The notes beneath the pieces were generated by a model that saw only the letters and a list, made by a program, of their open reading frames with translations, made no database searches and was not told the origin of the DNA. A stretch of DNA of 64,000 bases from Nemertoderma westbladi (lineage: Eukaryota; Xenacoelomorpha; Nemertodermatida; Nemertodermatidae). The DNA lies in contig JAUCBJ010001140.1 of NCBI GenBank assembly GCA_032718475.1, positions 62,001 through 126,000 of the forward strand, read 5' to 3'. This document shows positions 42,790-54,478 of the stretch, piece by piece (the stretch's first letter is position 1; each line of letters starts with the position of its first letter). The translations under genes were made by a program, and so were the position numbers.

Positions 42790-44766
42790 TTAAGAATGCT
42801 GTGCCGGCTTGTCAACAAAATTGCACCGCCACAACTCCCTATCACCCATGACAGTTGCTAGATCATCCGCATCTTTAAGGCCAGTGTCCTTTAAGATGCG
42901 TCTCGAGAAAGTCATGGGCTGTCCACCATGCTTATTCACTCCATGAGGCTGCCAAAGTACAAGATTATGCACTGGCTGGTCCTCACGGCGAAAGCAATGT
43001 CCTGCAAAGCGGAGGCGATTTTGTTCTAGTGTCAAGCTTGGGGGAACCAATGAGATACCTCCAATGTTATATAGTGTCTGGTTGGAGATGTGTGCATTGT
43101 ACTTGACACAATGAACCCGGCGTAGCATTCTTGTGAATGTGCCATCCAGAGATTTGGTGTCCTCAGCAGTTAGAGCCCAGCATGGACTCCCGTAGAGGAG
43201 TACTGGAACTACTGCTGCTCTAAATAATCGGACCTTAAGTTTCCGATTTATTCTCGGTGACTTCCAAATCCTGGAAAGCCTATTCAAGGCTGCCCATGCC
43301 TTTCCCTTACGTATTCGAAGGTCCTCACCTGACTTCCGGATCCATGATCCCAGGTAACAGAAGTCATCCACATGCTCAAGCATACCATCCTTTGAGCTTA
43401 TGCTCATCCGATCAGAGACTTGCTGAGGACTTTCAAAGTTAACTGTCAGAATTTTGGTCTTTCTGGAGTTAATAAAAAGACCAACACTAGAAGCAGCATG
43501 TTCTAATGAGCTGAGGAGCCGTTGGGCTCCCTCTAATGATTCTGAGAGTACTCCTAAGTCATCAGCAAAGTCTAGATCAGTTAGGTACTTGGCAGGATTT
43601 CCTCGACTTCTGGAGCCAGTAGGTGGAGTTATCATCACCCCATCATCATTATAATAATCTAAGGACATGCGTAGAACATAGTCAACCACAATAATGAACA
43701 AGAATGGTGCAAGTGTGTCTCCTTGGAGGACGCCCCATAACACTTCAAATGGTTCTGTGTCACCGTCAACAGTAGACACAAATGTTGTCGAACCATCGTA
43801 TACTGATCTGATTGCTGCAATAATTTCATCAGGAATCCCATATAATGAAAGTATGCTGAACATACGTGAGCGAGAGACTGAGTCAAAGGCCTTGAAGAAG
43901 TCAACAAAGATAACAGCCAGATGCCTGTCTTTCTTTTTTGATAACTCTTCAATTATCCTTCTAAGTGCCAAAATGGGCTCCATGGTCCCACGACCTTTAC
44001 GGAACCCATTCTGATTTCCACGGAGCAGTCTCTCAATGGGATCCCTGATGCGATTTAATAGAATCCTATTGTATAGCTTTGCAGCAATCAAGATCAATGA
44101 GATTCCCCGAAAAGAACCATAGAGTGTTAGGTTGCCCTTCTTGGGAACTGGCACCAACTTATTTGTTTTCATTTCTTGTGGGACTCTTGTTGTTCGGTAC
44201 ATGTCTACTATGATGGGATAGATGAGCTTTAAACACTCAGGTATTTTAAAGACCTCAGGGGGAACACCATCTACTCCACTGGCATGATTGGTCTTAATGC
44301 TCTTTGCAGCAGCCTTCACTTCTGCAAAGGAGATATCGCCAATGGGAATATCTGGGAGTACAGACTCAGACACTTTTACTTCTATAAAGTTATCAGGCAA
44401 TACCCTGTCATTATTGAGGAGCTTTTCAAAGTGGGCTTTCCAACCATTGAGGCGATCTGCTGGTGATTCAGCCTTAACCTTGGTGGTTGGTTGGAGGTTG
44501 CCCTTCTTGGGAACTGGCACCAACTTATTTGTTTTCATTTCTTGTGGGACTCTTGTTGTTCGGTACATGTCTACTATGATGGGATAGATGAGCTTTAAAC
44601 ACTCAGGTATTTTAAAGACCTCAGGGGGAACACCATCTACTCCACTGGCACGATTGGTCTTAATGCTCTTTGCAGCAGCCTTCACTTCTGCAAAGGAGAT
44701 ATCGCCAATGGGAATATCTGGGAGTACAGACTCAGACACTTTTACTTCTATAAAGTTATCAGGCAA
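42790..44766 (-). pseudogene. reverse transcriptase of LINE copy 3 with duplicated segment
   Basis: A 658-codon open frame. It carries all RT boxes of copy 1 (FRGISLILIAAKLYNRI, VDFFKAFDSVSR, GVLQGDTLAPFLF, FADDLGVL), but the segment from QPTTKVKAESPADRLNGWKA through VPVPKKGNL occurs twice, the second copy beginning right after the first KKGNL. The duplication adds 122 codons without breaking the frame. It sits just before RT motif 1 so the fold would probably be disturbed. Confidence 0.8.
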
Positions 44767-45061
44767 TACCCTGTCATTATTGAGGAGCTTTTCAAAGTGG
44801 GCTTTCCAACCATTGAGGCGATCGGCTGGTGATTCAGCCTTAACCTTGGTGGTTGGTTGGCTTTTCCCCCCAGTAAGCAGATTGATCGATTTCCATGCCT
44901 GGGATGATTGCCTGCTGTCGTCAGCATCATTGATGGCATCAACCTGTTGGTTTATTAGCTCCTGTAGATTAGCAGAGTACTAGCCTGTTCGGGGACCAGA
45001 TGCAGCCTTAACTGCATTCTTGGCCGCTGTAGTCTGTTTGAGTCGGGACTCTTTCTGCGCC

Positions 45062-45940
45062 TTATTGAAGGTCATTTCGGCACTTCTGAATTTTGTTGTC
45101 AGTCCAGGGGGCCCTTTTCCTGTTTCGAGGGTATACAGGAACTGTTTCTGCAGCTGCTAACTTAACTGCTTCTGTAAAGGCAGTATAGCCCTCACAGTGA
45201 TTTGCCGCCTCAGAGGCAAGAGCCTCATACCTGTTGCTCAGCTGTAGTGTGAAGCTGGATCTCACACTTGGCTGTTGCAACAGAGAGGACCAGTCATGCC
45301 GCGGCAAGGCAGATTTCGTTGTTCTGCTAGCACGCAGACTAAGTCTTACCTTGGCCATAATAAGGCGGTGATCACTGGAGAAGGGTCGAAGTGTAAATGC
45401 ATTACAGTCTTGTATAGAGCTCCTGTATTTCCTACGAAACAGAATATGGTCTATCTGGGACTTGTGACCACTGGGTCCACTATGAGTCCATAGCTTTCCA
45501 GTTCGCTTCTTGAACTGGGTTCCAGCCGAAAACAATCCATTTCCAGAGATAAAATCCTGAAGATGGACAGAATTTCGGTTAACACTATTGCTATAGACCC
45601 AGGGCGATGTAGGTGATTGATGCAGACTTGCATTAAAGTCTCCCAGGAATGTTAAGAATGCATGCTGATCCACTCCATCAGTAGCTGCTTGTAGATTGTG
45701 GTATAAATTTTCCACCTCTACAGGGGCAACACTAGTTGGAGAGTAGCACACAATCAGAACCACCTTAGGAAACTTCTTAGCCAGTCTTCCAGAACATGAG
45801 AAGTGGCAACGGATGATGCGGTTAGAGATTTGGTCTATTTTGTCCAATGCTGCATGTGCAGTTGGATTCATCAATAGACCAATTCCACCATTGCCACTAT
45901 CATCTGCTGAAGCGAGGGCGAGTCGCCAACCGCCCCCCAT
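45062..45940 (-). pseudogene. endonuclease part of LINE copy 3
   Basis: MGGGWRLALASADDSGNGGI onward through FLGDFNASLHQ, QIDHILFRRK and on, without the stop of copy 1, into LRPFSSDHRLIMAKVRLSLR. The frame then ends at 45062 because of one inserted T. It shows that endonuclease and RT form one protein in the intact element. Confidence 0.8.
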
Positions 45941-46344
45941 GTCCTTAATCAGAACCTCATCAGTCTAGTCTGCATTCGGTGCTCTTGAACACCCACTGCG
46001 CTAAGAGAAAGCTTATCTGCCAAGGCAGTCAGCTCACCTTGTCGCATTGGGGACCCGAGTGTTAGGGTGTTTACTGAGGCTAGTCTTGTGACTTGCCTCA
46101 GATTCACCAATGGCTTTGTTGGTCGGGGTGGAACATGAGAGTAGCCTAGCCTCCAACTCCAGAATTACAACCTCCATGATTAGTATAATTGCCATGCTAC
46201 ATATGAGTGGAAATACTCAGAAATTACATGGAGGTTAAATTGCGAGGTTAGACGCATTCCCCGGTAGTTTGTACCCATAAATGTAATTTGCTTCCGCATG
46301 GATCACACTAAAATGTTCCCCCAAGTTTCTACCGGGCATCGCCA

Positions 46345-46761
46345 TCATAGTGATGCTAAAACCCTCTTTACTAGTGCTTCCTTATGTCGATTGATGGTAT
46401 TCCTCGCTGGTCTTTCATAGCGCATGTCAATCGAGAAAAATATAAGACATCTAGTTCCAGTTTCTTCCAGTTCCGCCTCCAACATCCATGCACTGTGGAA
46501 ACTCGAATACGGAATCGGTAATTTCCTCAACAAGGGTTTGAAATGCACTCTTGTAGCAATTAAACCGTATACGTCTCTAGATAACTCCATATCCAGGAAA
46601 ACTGCTCGTTCCATCGAAAATTCGATTGTAAAGGCTATTTCCGGGGTTCCAAATACGTTATGACAACCGGCATTGTAACGTTTCCTCTCACTCACCATGA
46701 AATGTCCTGCGAAAATTCCTTGGCTATCCACAAAAGTGTGAAAATATATCGCACTGTACAA
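46345..46761 (-). pseudogene. possible C-terminal fragment of a Penelope- or DIRS-like reverse transcriptase
   Basis: A 138-codon frame with FTIEFSMERAVFLDMELSRD, ATRVHFKPLLRKLPIPYSSF and HSAWML. The order 'vtfE.s...v.FLDl.l.r ... l.t.ly.KP......Y.p..S.H' resembles the thumb region downstream of YxDD in Penelope-like and related RTs. No YxDD box or endonuclease was found next to it, so it is at best a fragment. Confidence 0.3.
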
Positions 46762-47480
46762 GGAAATTAAATTGACTGCGAATGGATGCGGTCCACTGAT
46801 ATAATGGCGATAGATTTCCCCGCCAGTCCTCCCATCCCCAATCCCTTAATCAGAACATAATAACAACGTTCGTGCGTAAAATACGTATGCTCGATGACAT
46901 ATTTTAACAATAAAGTTATCTGTTATACCTAGGTGCCCCCCTAATATGTATATCATTATAAGTTTATTATAGGGGGGGTATATCCGTTTTCCCACATCCT
47001 AAATCTGATTCAAAATTTAAATATTTATGTGTTCTAGAATAATCCTATAATACCCCCTACATTTTCTATAAACAGGTTAACTAAATTATATTCATGCCTG
47101 TGCATGTAGTTAAATAAGAATAATCCACTATATCTTTATAGAATACAGTTATTTTAACATCAACAATTACCATGACGAACTTTGTGTTATAAATGCAAAC
47201 AAAAAAGTTATTGGTGTTGTTTGTTCTTTGTCTTCAATTCATTAAATCTATTGTTAATTATTTTGATCAATGATATAATTAAAATTAATAGTACAGATAA
47301 CTCCAGATCGCACAATATTGTTTTAATTTTACTTACTGCATGGTAATATGACGAAGTTTCTGTATTTGATGTCAGGATTAAAAAATTCCTTGGGGCTCGG
47401 TACAAATTTGTACCGAGCAACCAGTTTCCTTGTATAAATCTAAAATCGTCCTTATCGCCTTATCGCGACGTCCACTGTGC
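46762..47480. other. non-coding, nothing recognised
   Basis: AT-rich; no gene, repeat or element end identified. Confidence 0.35.
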
Positions 47481-47489
47481 GGCAGCTCC

Positions 47490-47935
47490 AAACCAAAACC
47501 CAGTAAGTACATTTTTTGACTTTTCAAGATAATCGCGTTTAAAGTTTTTGGACTTTAAACAGCTGGCATTTGGTTGAAATTTTATTTTATGAGTTATAAT
47601 CTTGTGTACATATATGTACATGTTTATGTATATTTGTACATATATATTAATACATACATATTATTATTTATTTATTCATTACTTTTCATATAAATCGACT
47701 TACACGGTTTTGGTATGGTAGAAAAGAAAACAATCGTGATTTTTGATGCATAAAAACCCAGTAACGTCAGGATTCCCATGTCAAAACACAGTAACTAATT
47801 TGCCTACACCAAAACCCAGTAAACTAACATTTAACTTTTCCAATCAATTACCTTTACTATGCCAAAACCCAGTAACTGACAAGTCCCTTCGCCAAAACCC
47901 AGTAACTCTGACTTCCTTCACCAAGGGTTAATGAA
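47490..47935 (+). repeat. irregular array of CCAAAACCCAGTAACT
   Basis: The word AAAACCCAGTAA(C/G)T or a one-base variant occurs at about 47496, 47754, 47784 (ACACAG), 47809, 47862 and 47895. Spacing is uneven (27-260 bp), so it is not a simple tandem array. It is followed by two copies of CCAAGGGTTA(A/G). Confidence 0.55.
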
Positions 47936-48899
47936 ACGCCAAGGGTTAGAGAAAACAAAGAGGCATTACAAATTTAATCACTCCTGTTTCGCTCATCCTT
48001 CGCGCAAGTCTCGCGCGAGGCGTATAAATTCACCTTTACTGTATACTGTATGATACAAACAAGATTTCTGTTTCATTAATTCCAAAAGTATGCCATTTAC
48101 TAAGTGGTCTATGACAATAAAATCCATACTCCATCCATAGTGGGGGTAGGGGTTAGTAATGTATTGTACGTAAAATAGAAATCATCCCTGTGTATGACCC
48201 CGAATAATAATATTTAATATTATATTAGTTGAAAGAAATAATAGTCTTCAATTACATTGTCAAAATGTGATCTATTTATATAACTGGAATTAATATTGTC
48301 ATCACTATAATAATAATAATTATTATTGTCACTATTTGGAGTTATAATTGATTATCAACTTTACATATTTTAATTATTTTACATTTCAGTTCAACTATAA
48401 ACTTTAATGCTCTTTTCATTCTTCGTGTTCATTTGTCGCGTCATATTCGTTATTCAGATCTCTTGAGTTATCTTTTGTTGGCATGTCCAACCAGAACTGC
48501 CGTCTGTTTCCTGGCATCTTGTTCAAAAGTGTATCAATATTTTCGATTTCTTTAAGGTCTTGATGCCTCGCAAGCCTTCCTTAATTTGAGGTATATTAGG
48601 GTCGAAATTTCTATTCTTTAAAAAGTTAACTTGGTCGTACTCCTCCTGGTCGAATTTTGTTTTGTATTTCATTTCTAATGACAACTTTTCGAAATGAGCT
48701 TCCACTACCTCGTTAAGGTAAGGTAGTGTGCGTTTCTTTGAGGTAGTTTTCTGGTTCGTCCAGCAGAAGAATTGGCCCAGCTCCAACACCTCAAGGTCCA
48801 TGCAGGTCCATCGCATATACTGTATTCATCTAATTAGTGCTATTATTAAAATAAATATAGGAATTTGATTGGTAATTTTAGGAATGCAATACAGGTAAT
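47936..48899. other. non-coding, nothing recognised
   Basis: Mostly AT-rich. A minus-strand frame at 48523-48816 (97 codons) contains LNEVVEAHFEKLSLEMKYKT but has no recognised family or supporting features. Confidence 0.3.
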
Positions 48900-49673
48900 T
48901 AATTATAACATTTTTGGGCGTGGCAAGCAGACTTACATCCAATTTTCAAAATTACGATATTCAGAAAATACTACAAGGTTTTCTTTTCAACCCATTTTTT
49001 TAGGTTATCTGGACCGCTGAATCGATTGAAAGTAATATTGAAGACTCAAGTCTTACTGGTACGTCATTATTGGTACACCACAATTAGGGCGTGGTACTTT
49101 TTCAAAATTTGAATAAGTGCCACTCCCTAATTTTGGTGCACCAAAAATGCCGAACCACTAAGTCTTCAGGCTTCTATAATACTTTCAATTGATTCAGCGG
49201 TCCAGAAAACCTATAAATGTGCGTTGAAATCTCAACTTTGCTTTATTTTCTGAATCTCGTATTTTTCAATATTTGAAGTGCCATACCCTAATTTTGGTGC
49301 TCCAAAAAGGACGATCTTAGGTGCACGAAAAATAGCTTCCAGTTCAATTTTCGGAAATGGATTATAAACACATTCGATTCAGCGTAGTGAAAAACCTACT
49401 AATGCTATCCAACAATGGCACACTAACAGTTTTTAGAATATCAAAAAAATGTATATTTCGTCCTGGGACTACCTATTTTTCATGAAAATTATAATACCCA
49501 CCTTATGAAATTTTCATTTTTTTGGTTTTTAAAATGTTCTTCGATAATTTTTTCACCTACAACCCAAATTTCGTAGGATTTTATTGGATGATTACAAAAA
49601 TACAGCGGGGGGGGGGGCGAATCGACCCCCCGCCAGTGCTGATAATGGTCTAAACACCCCAGTGGTAATAGGG
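48900..49673 (-). repeat. G-run palindrome TTAA family, one end
   Basis: AGTGGTAATAGGG precedes TTAA at 49674-49677; inside it are GGCGAATCGACCCCCC and a G-run (about 49606-49616). Upstream, 48930-49330 has repeated 'CCCTAATTTTGGTGC(A/T)CCAAAA' words similar in style to the GGTGCTAGCACC repeats of the element at 59130-60699. The opposite end was not found. Confidence 0.5.
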
Positions 49674-49677
49674 TTAA

Positions 49678-50118
49678 CATCAATCCTCACCCAGAAAAAA
49701 AGGTAGGCCTAGAGTTTGTTGCATAGGGAAAAAAATATTTGGTGATTTTATAACATCTCCATCCTCATTTCTAACCTCGCCAATTTATCTACCATTCTCT
49801 CCACCCCCAATAACAGATTTTACACTCCCACTATACCCTTCCTCCTCTCCCACACTATTCACTTCCAATGATACTACTCTCTGGTGTCAAATTTGATGCA
49901 GAGTGGGGATAGATTTCTTTCCTTTTCTAGTTGTTTCTTTGATTTCTTCAACTTACCATTTGCCCCCTTCTTGGTCCTGATTTAATCTTATATCGTTTTC
50001 CATTTTACATTGCCACGATTTTCAAAATTTTACATTGCATACATTCCTTACATTTGACAACTGTTCTGTCAATTCCCAAATTCGGGAATTTTCGCGGTTC
50101 CATTGCAGCCTCTCCTGT
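49678..50118. other. non-coding, nothing recognised
   Basis: Pyrimidine-rich in part; no gene. Confidence 0.35.
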
Positions 50119-50500
50119 AAGGAAATTTTACCGAGTAGAATATTTAATTTTACTGAGTAGAATATTTAATTTTACCGAGTAGAATATTTAATTTTACTGA
50201 GTAGAATATTTAATTTTACTGAGTAGAATATTTAATTTTACCGAGTAGAATATTTAATTTTACCGAGTAGAATATTTAATTTTACTGAGTAGAATATTTC
50301 ATTTTACCGAGTAGAATATTTAATTTTACTGAGTAGAATATTTAATTTTACCAAGTAGAATATTTAATTTTACTGAGTATAATATTTAATTTTGCCGAGT
50401 AGAATATTTAATTTTACCGAGTAGAATATTTAATTTTACCAAGTAGAATATTTAATTTTACCGAGTAGAATATTTAATTTTACCGAGTAAAATATTTTTT
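50119..50500 (+). repeat. 22-bp minisatellite, about 17 copies
   Basis: Unit TTTTACCGAGTAGAATATTTAA with ACCG/ACTG alternation. Variants (ACCAAG, GAGTATAATA, ATTTCA) are scattered. Only simple substitutions, almost no length change between units. Confidence 0.95.
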
Positions 50501-51590
50501 TACCGATCAAATATAACCAATTAATATTCTATACACTTCTATATTCTATATCTATTCTTACAAATTTTATCACACGTGAAGAAAGCTATATTTCGAGGTG
50601 GTATATATTGATGGTTTCTATTGAGATAATACTGAAGTTTGCCAATGGCAATCATACCAGGACAGAACAAATTAGTGTACTGGGTAGGCCTATGTTGTGT
50701 GCAGCTTACAGTATCTGCACTCAGATAAGATTATAGAGTGGCATCAAAGGGAAAGGGATGTATGGTGATGAGCTACACATTATTTTAGAAGAATATAATT
50801 ATATTTATTATTAATATTTTATGCAAAGAATGTATTTAATTAAAGTATGTCAGCTTGTATTTAGCTACTGTATAAGCAGAGATATGCGATTGGAACCAGC
50901 AGTAAAATTTTTCGAATTGCAATATGTAAAATGTATGTTTATCTATGTGCTTTGAGAAAGGATCTTTTGTTATTAACATTTACAGACAAAGTAGCGAGCA
51001 AAGAAAAGTTTTCAATAATTTCTTTACACAACGGTTTACAAAAATAAAAATGAGAGCATAGCTATTGGAAATTGAGGTTGAAAGGTCAGTCAGTTATGTT
51101 AGAAATTTTTGTTAACATGATATAAGATGATATAATATTCTGTTGTCACAATATTACTACTGCATCACTACCAACATTTTGTGTAAGATTTTCTTCATTT
51201 TGTTCCGACCCACCATCACCAAGATCAAGCCAGTGTAGTATGTTTATTGTTTCAATAGCTTGCTCCAAAATATCAGTCACTTGGATCAGGAAAATAACTT
51301 TCAAACAGTATTTGGTTATAGTTCGTCATTATATTGCTATAACTAATGTAATAGCTACAGTAGAGATAGGCCATGTGAATATGATTGAAGTTAGTTACAT
51401 GTAAGTAACAGTACCTGAGTAACTACTGTATCAAAATTAGTTTCTGATGATTCTGAATTTAATAATATACCGGTAGGCATACAGTATTATCCAGAATAAG
51501 ACAATGAATAACCAATTTCGGCAAAATCCCCTTACATCACTGTGACTACAAAATAAATGTAGTCCATTATGCTAAACAAGGAAAATGTGG
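50501..51590. other. non-coding, nothing recognised
   Basis: AT-rich spacer without recognisable gene, RNA or repeat. Confidence 0.35.
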
Positions 51591-51599
51591 ACGGACATC

Positions 51600-51830
51600 T
51601 AGCTCGGAACAATAAATTCACATATGATGGCAACAGTTATAATTGCAAATGAGTACGAATACCTCGGGATTACCCTACAACAATCCATTAGCTTTACTCA
51701 ACATATCAACTCTAAACTCAATTCAGTCTACAGCGTTATCGGATCCCTCAACCATATCCAGTTTATCTCACTCACTACATCGAAACTGGAGAAGGAAGTC
51801 GCACCAATCGCTACATGCATGCCATTCAAC
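51600..51830 (+). pseudogene. LINE reverse transcriptase scrap
   Basis: YEYLGITLQQSISFTQHINSK and SVIGSLNHIQF fit the conserved 'YLGi.ld..l.f..Hi......iG.L' segment C-terminal to the RT palm in CR1/Jockey-type LINEs. Nothing else of the element remains. Confidence 0.5.
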
Positions 51831-51993
51831 AGATTGGTCCATTTCACAAACTAAACCCAACCAGAGTTGCTACTTAAGGAAGGTTAAGATTATAACAAGA
51901 AAAAAATCATTCTTCATGACACGTTTCGACATTTTAAATATGACTGATGACTAAAACAAAATGTTAAAATACATCTGTATGATTTTCATTAAT

Positions 51994-52070
51994 GAGTCCA
52001 GGAAGGATCGAACTGGTGGTGTGACATCCAGATTGGAAGTCTGGCGCTCTAACCATTCCCATTGCGAAAT
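51994..52070 (-). tRNA. tRNA-Gly(TCC)-like pseudogene or SINE head
   Basis: On the minus strand GGTTAGAGCG, then CCAGA-CTTCCAA-TCTGG (a perfect 5-bp anticodon stem with anticodon TCC) and GTTCGATCC are in tRNA order. The acceptor stem does not pair and the T stem is poor, so it is not a functional tRNA. Confidence 0.45.
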
Positions 52071-52199
52071 AAGATTTTATTCGAAAATGTAAATATGTAA
52101 CGACAAGGTAGAAAAGGTTGTAAAAAAAATGTAGAACTTTAAAGGGTGGGGGGGGGGGGTGAGAATTGTTTTTAGGGCGGGTAGAATAACAGATTGGTT

Positions 52200-54041
52200 G
52201 CATCTTGAAGAAGGTAATATATTTACAATTAATTAGATTCCTGGAAATTATTATTACATATTTATCGAATGAAGTTTATAAAGAAATATAATTAAAATAT
52301 AACATCCATTAAAAGCTTGAGCCGGATAATTATTTTTACTGTTAGTATTATAGGCCCCTATTCATTTTACTCTTGTGGTCTCATTATGACGGTTTCGAAA
52401 GTGCAAAGTCAAGACTAATTATAAGATTAGTTTATGCCAGTGACATGTGACTAATCATATTAACATTACATTTTTGATTTGAGAACATTATAAATTTAAA
52501 TTTGCTTTTAGACTTTCCATTTTATGGGTTTGACTTTAGCCTGGGTTGGATTAAAGAAGAGTAATATACACTAAAACTAACTTGATTTACAGATGCTAAC
52601 ATCACACAACAGCTTCCTCCAGTTTTTCTTGGGTGAAATCCTTTGAATGGACATTTACATCCATCAGGTCTTTGAAAACACCGATTTCGAATAAGGAACT
52701 TCTTAGAGCCTCCGTGCGAACATCCCAAATATGACGTCTACCTGGCAAACTCTTTAGTCAGGAGAAAGCTTAGCTGACGTTTGATGGCTTTTCGTAGGTT
52801 CAACCCCCCTTGTCGTGATAGATGTGAGATCAATCGAAAATCTTCCAACATTGCTTGTTACTCAGTGATATTAATGGATGGGTTCATTAACTTTGTGCCT
52901 TGATAATGATTATATTATCTTTGCTGGTCTCTTCAAGACATAGACGTATCTCATCTTTCATAGCACAGCGAAGCGAAGCACATAGTGAAGTTTTCCTATA
53001 GCTAGACCTTGTGAGACAATGGCAAACCTGGTTTTACCTACACTTCTTGTGAAGGAGAAAGAGGAATTCTTGATAGGACTATGGCGTGCAATCAACTAAT
53101 CCTATTTGAACATTCTTGTCTGACATATAGCAAGTCTAGAGCTTTTCTAAACATCAACAAGCCAATAGGAAGATTTTGCTGAAGAGGTTGAATTTGCTAT
53201 TTTGGTTGGTCGATGTTGTATGTGAGGATTTGTTGCTTATGTGTCAGTACAGAAACGATGGTGTTTTCTTTTGCAAGCAGCAGCAATCTGAAATAACCTC
53301 AGCATCCATTTCGAATTATACACATACACGTACAGCATAGTTTAAAAATTAATATTTAAAAATCCCACCCTCCCTCTTATTGCTTTCGATGCATCTGCCT
53401 CATGTGTCCGCTTGACATGTCCACTTGACATGTCCACTTGACGTGTCCGCGTTGGTCCCCCTTTAAAGGCTCCCCCTTTACTGGCCAGAATTTTTATTTT
53501 TGCTTTCATTCTTTAGCTACAAGAGTTTAAAAAAGGTGTCTCCATCGATATTGCACCAGTTACACAGCAGTGTCTTCAACCTTATAGTGATTTGATAGTA
53601 CTGATGGAAGGCTATCCTGCAAGAATTCCAAATATGTCAAAACATTTAAATTTGTTTTTTTGAAACAGATGAGATATGAGCATTCGAAAGTTGAATGTAT
53701 TCGCATCTGCAGGGAGGTAATTTATTCTATTTTATAAATACTCAGAATTCTGGAATATTTTATTTTATATACTAAATTTTATTAATTACAAATTACTCGA
53801 TACAAATTGTTATCAAAAGCTGCGTAATCGATTAGCATTTAAGAACACATCAAATCATTGACTGGTGCATTAAACAACTCTGGTGCTCTGAACGACTATA
53901 GAATGTAAGTGGTAACAGCTCACAGGCAAAACTGATGGTTATCATCACAATTAACAGTAGTCTACTCTATGTGGTGATTGAACAGATCCATACTTAAATG
54001 CATATTGCAATCCATCTAGTGTGGTTGTAAGACCCTGGCCT
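52200..54041. other. non-coding, a few possible exon scraps
   Basis: No credible gene. 53396-53452 has tandem CTTGACATGTCCA words. At 53513-53660 a plus-strand frame after TTCATTCTTTAG reads EFKKGVSIDIAPVTQQCLQP, which might be a lost exon. C-poor, AT-rich elsewhere. Confidence 0.3.
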
Positions 54042-54455
54042 TCAGAACCTTATTCCACCTGGAGGAGTACCACCCAAATTGATAACTGTGAGTCTCAGAA
54101 GACTGAGGTTGACTCTAGGCTGAGCTGGTGCCCCAGGTATTAATGATTCCTCAGAAAAAGCTCGAACTGCATTATATTTATCTCTGACTTCAGTAGGTAA
54201 TTCAGGAATTATATAATTGCTAAGGTCCAGAGAATCAAACTCTTCTCGAAATATCGTGAAACCAGCTTCATGGGGACTTGATGTGCCTTTACTTACTTCA
54301 TGTATAAAAGCTGCTTTGAGCACAAGCTCATACATATGATGGTAGTCATAGTAAGGGGAGTCCCATTTTCTCTTCCAAACGTACAACACTCTCATTCTCC
54401 GCTCCTGTATTTGAATTTGTGTTAGCGGATTCAATCCACTATGCACTCCAATCAC
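54042..54455 (-). CDS. hypothetical ORF, 137 codons
   Basis: Open frame with a non-random composition (MRVLYVWKRKWDSPYYDYHH, YELVLKAAFIHEVSKG, SLDLSNYIIPELPTEVRDKY). No family recognised. A G-run lies just upstream (54460-54478). It could be an exon or a piece of an element; a real gene is unproven. Confidence 0.25.
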   Translation of the reverse strand: MIGVHSGLNPLTQIQIQERRMRVLYVWKRKWDSPYYDYHHMYELVLKAAFIHEVSKGTSSPHEAGFTIFREEFDSLDLSNYIIPELPTEVRDKYNAVRAFSEESLIPGAPAQPRVNLSLLRLTVINLGGTPPGGIRF

Positions 54456-54478
54456 AAATTGGGGGGGGGGGGGGGGGG

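Larger units (their letters stand above)
42751..46165 (-). mobile_element. RTE-like LINE, copy 3, near full length
   Basis: Same 3' tail at 42751 ((TAG)n) and same sequence as copy 1 up to CCAACTCCAGAAT at 46165, where it is cut relative to copy 1. Lesions: an extra T near 45067 shifts the frame between endonuclease and RT, small deletions near 45720 and 45965, and a 366-bp in-frame tandem duplication (44131-44496 and 44497-44862). Target duplication not clear; the left flank has CATCTGTTTACCAGTC repeated. Confidence 0.9.

Noticed and set aside
50119-50500. Regular 22-bp repeats as a CRISPR-like array
   Set aside because: Units abut without spacers and the DNA is clearly eukaryotic; it is a minisatellite.
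51994-52070. Functional tRNA-Gly(TCC)
   Set aside because: Anticodon arm is good, but the acceptor stem does not pair and the T stem is poor.
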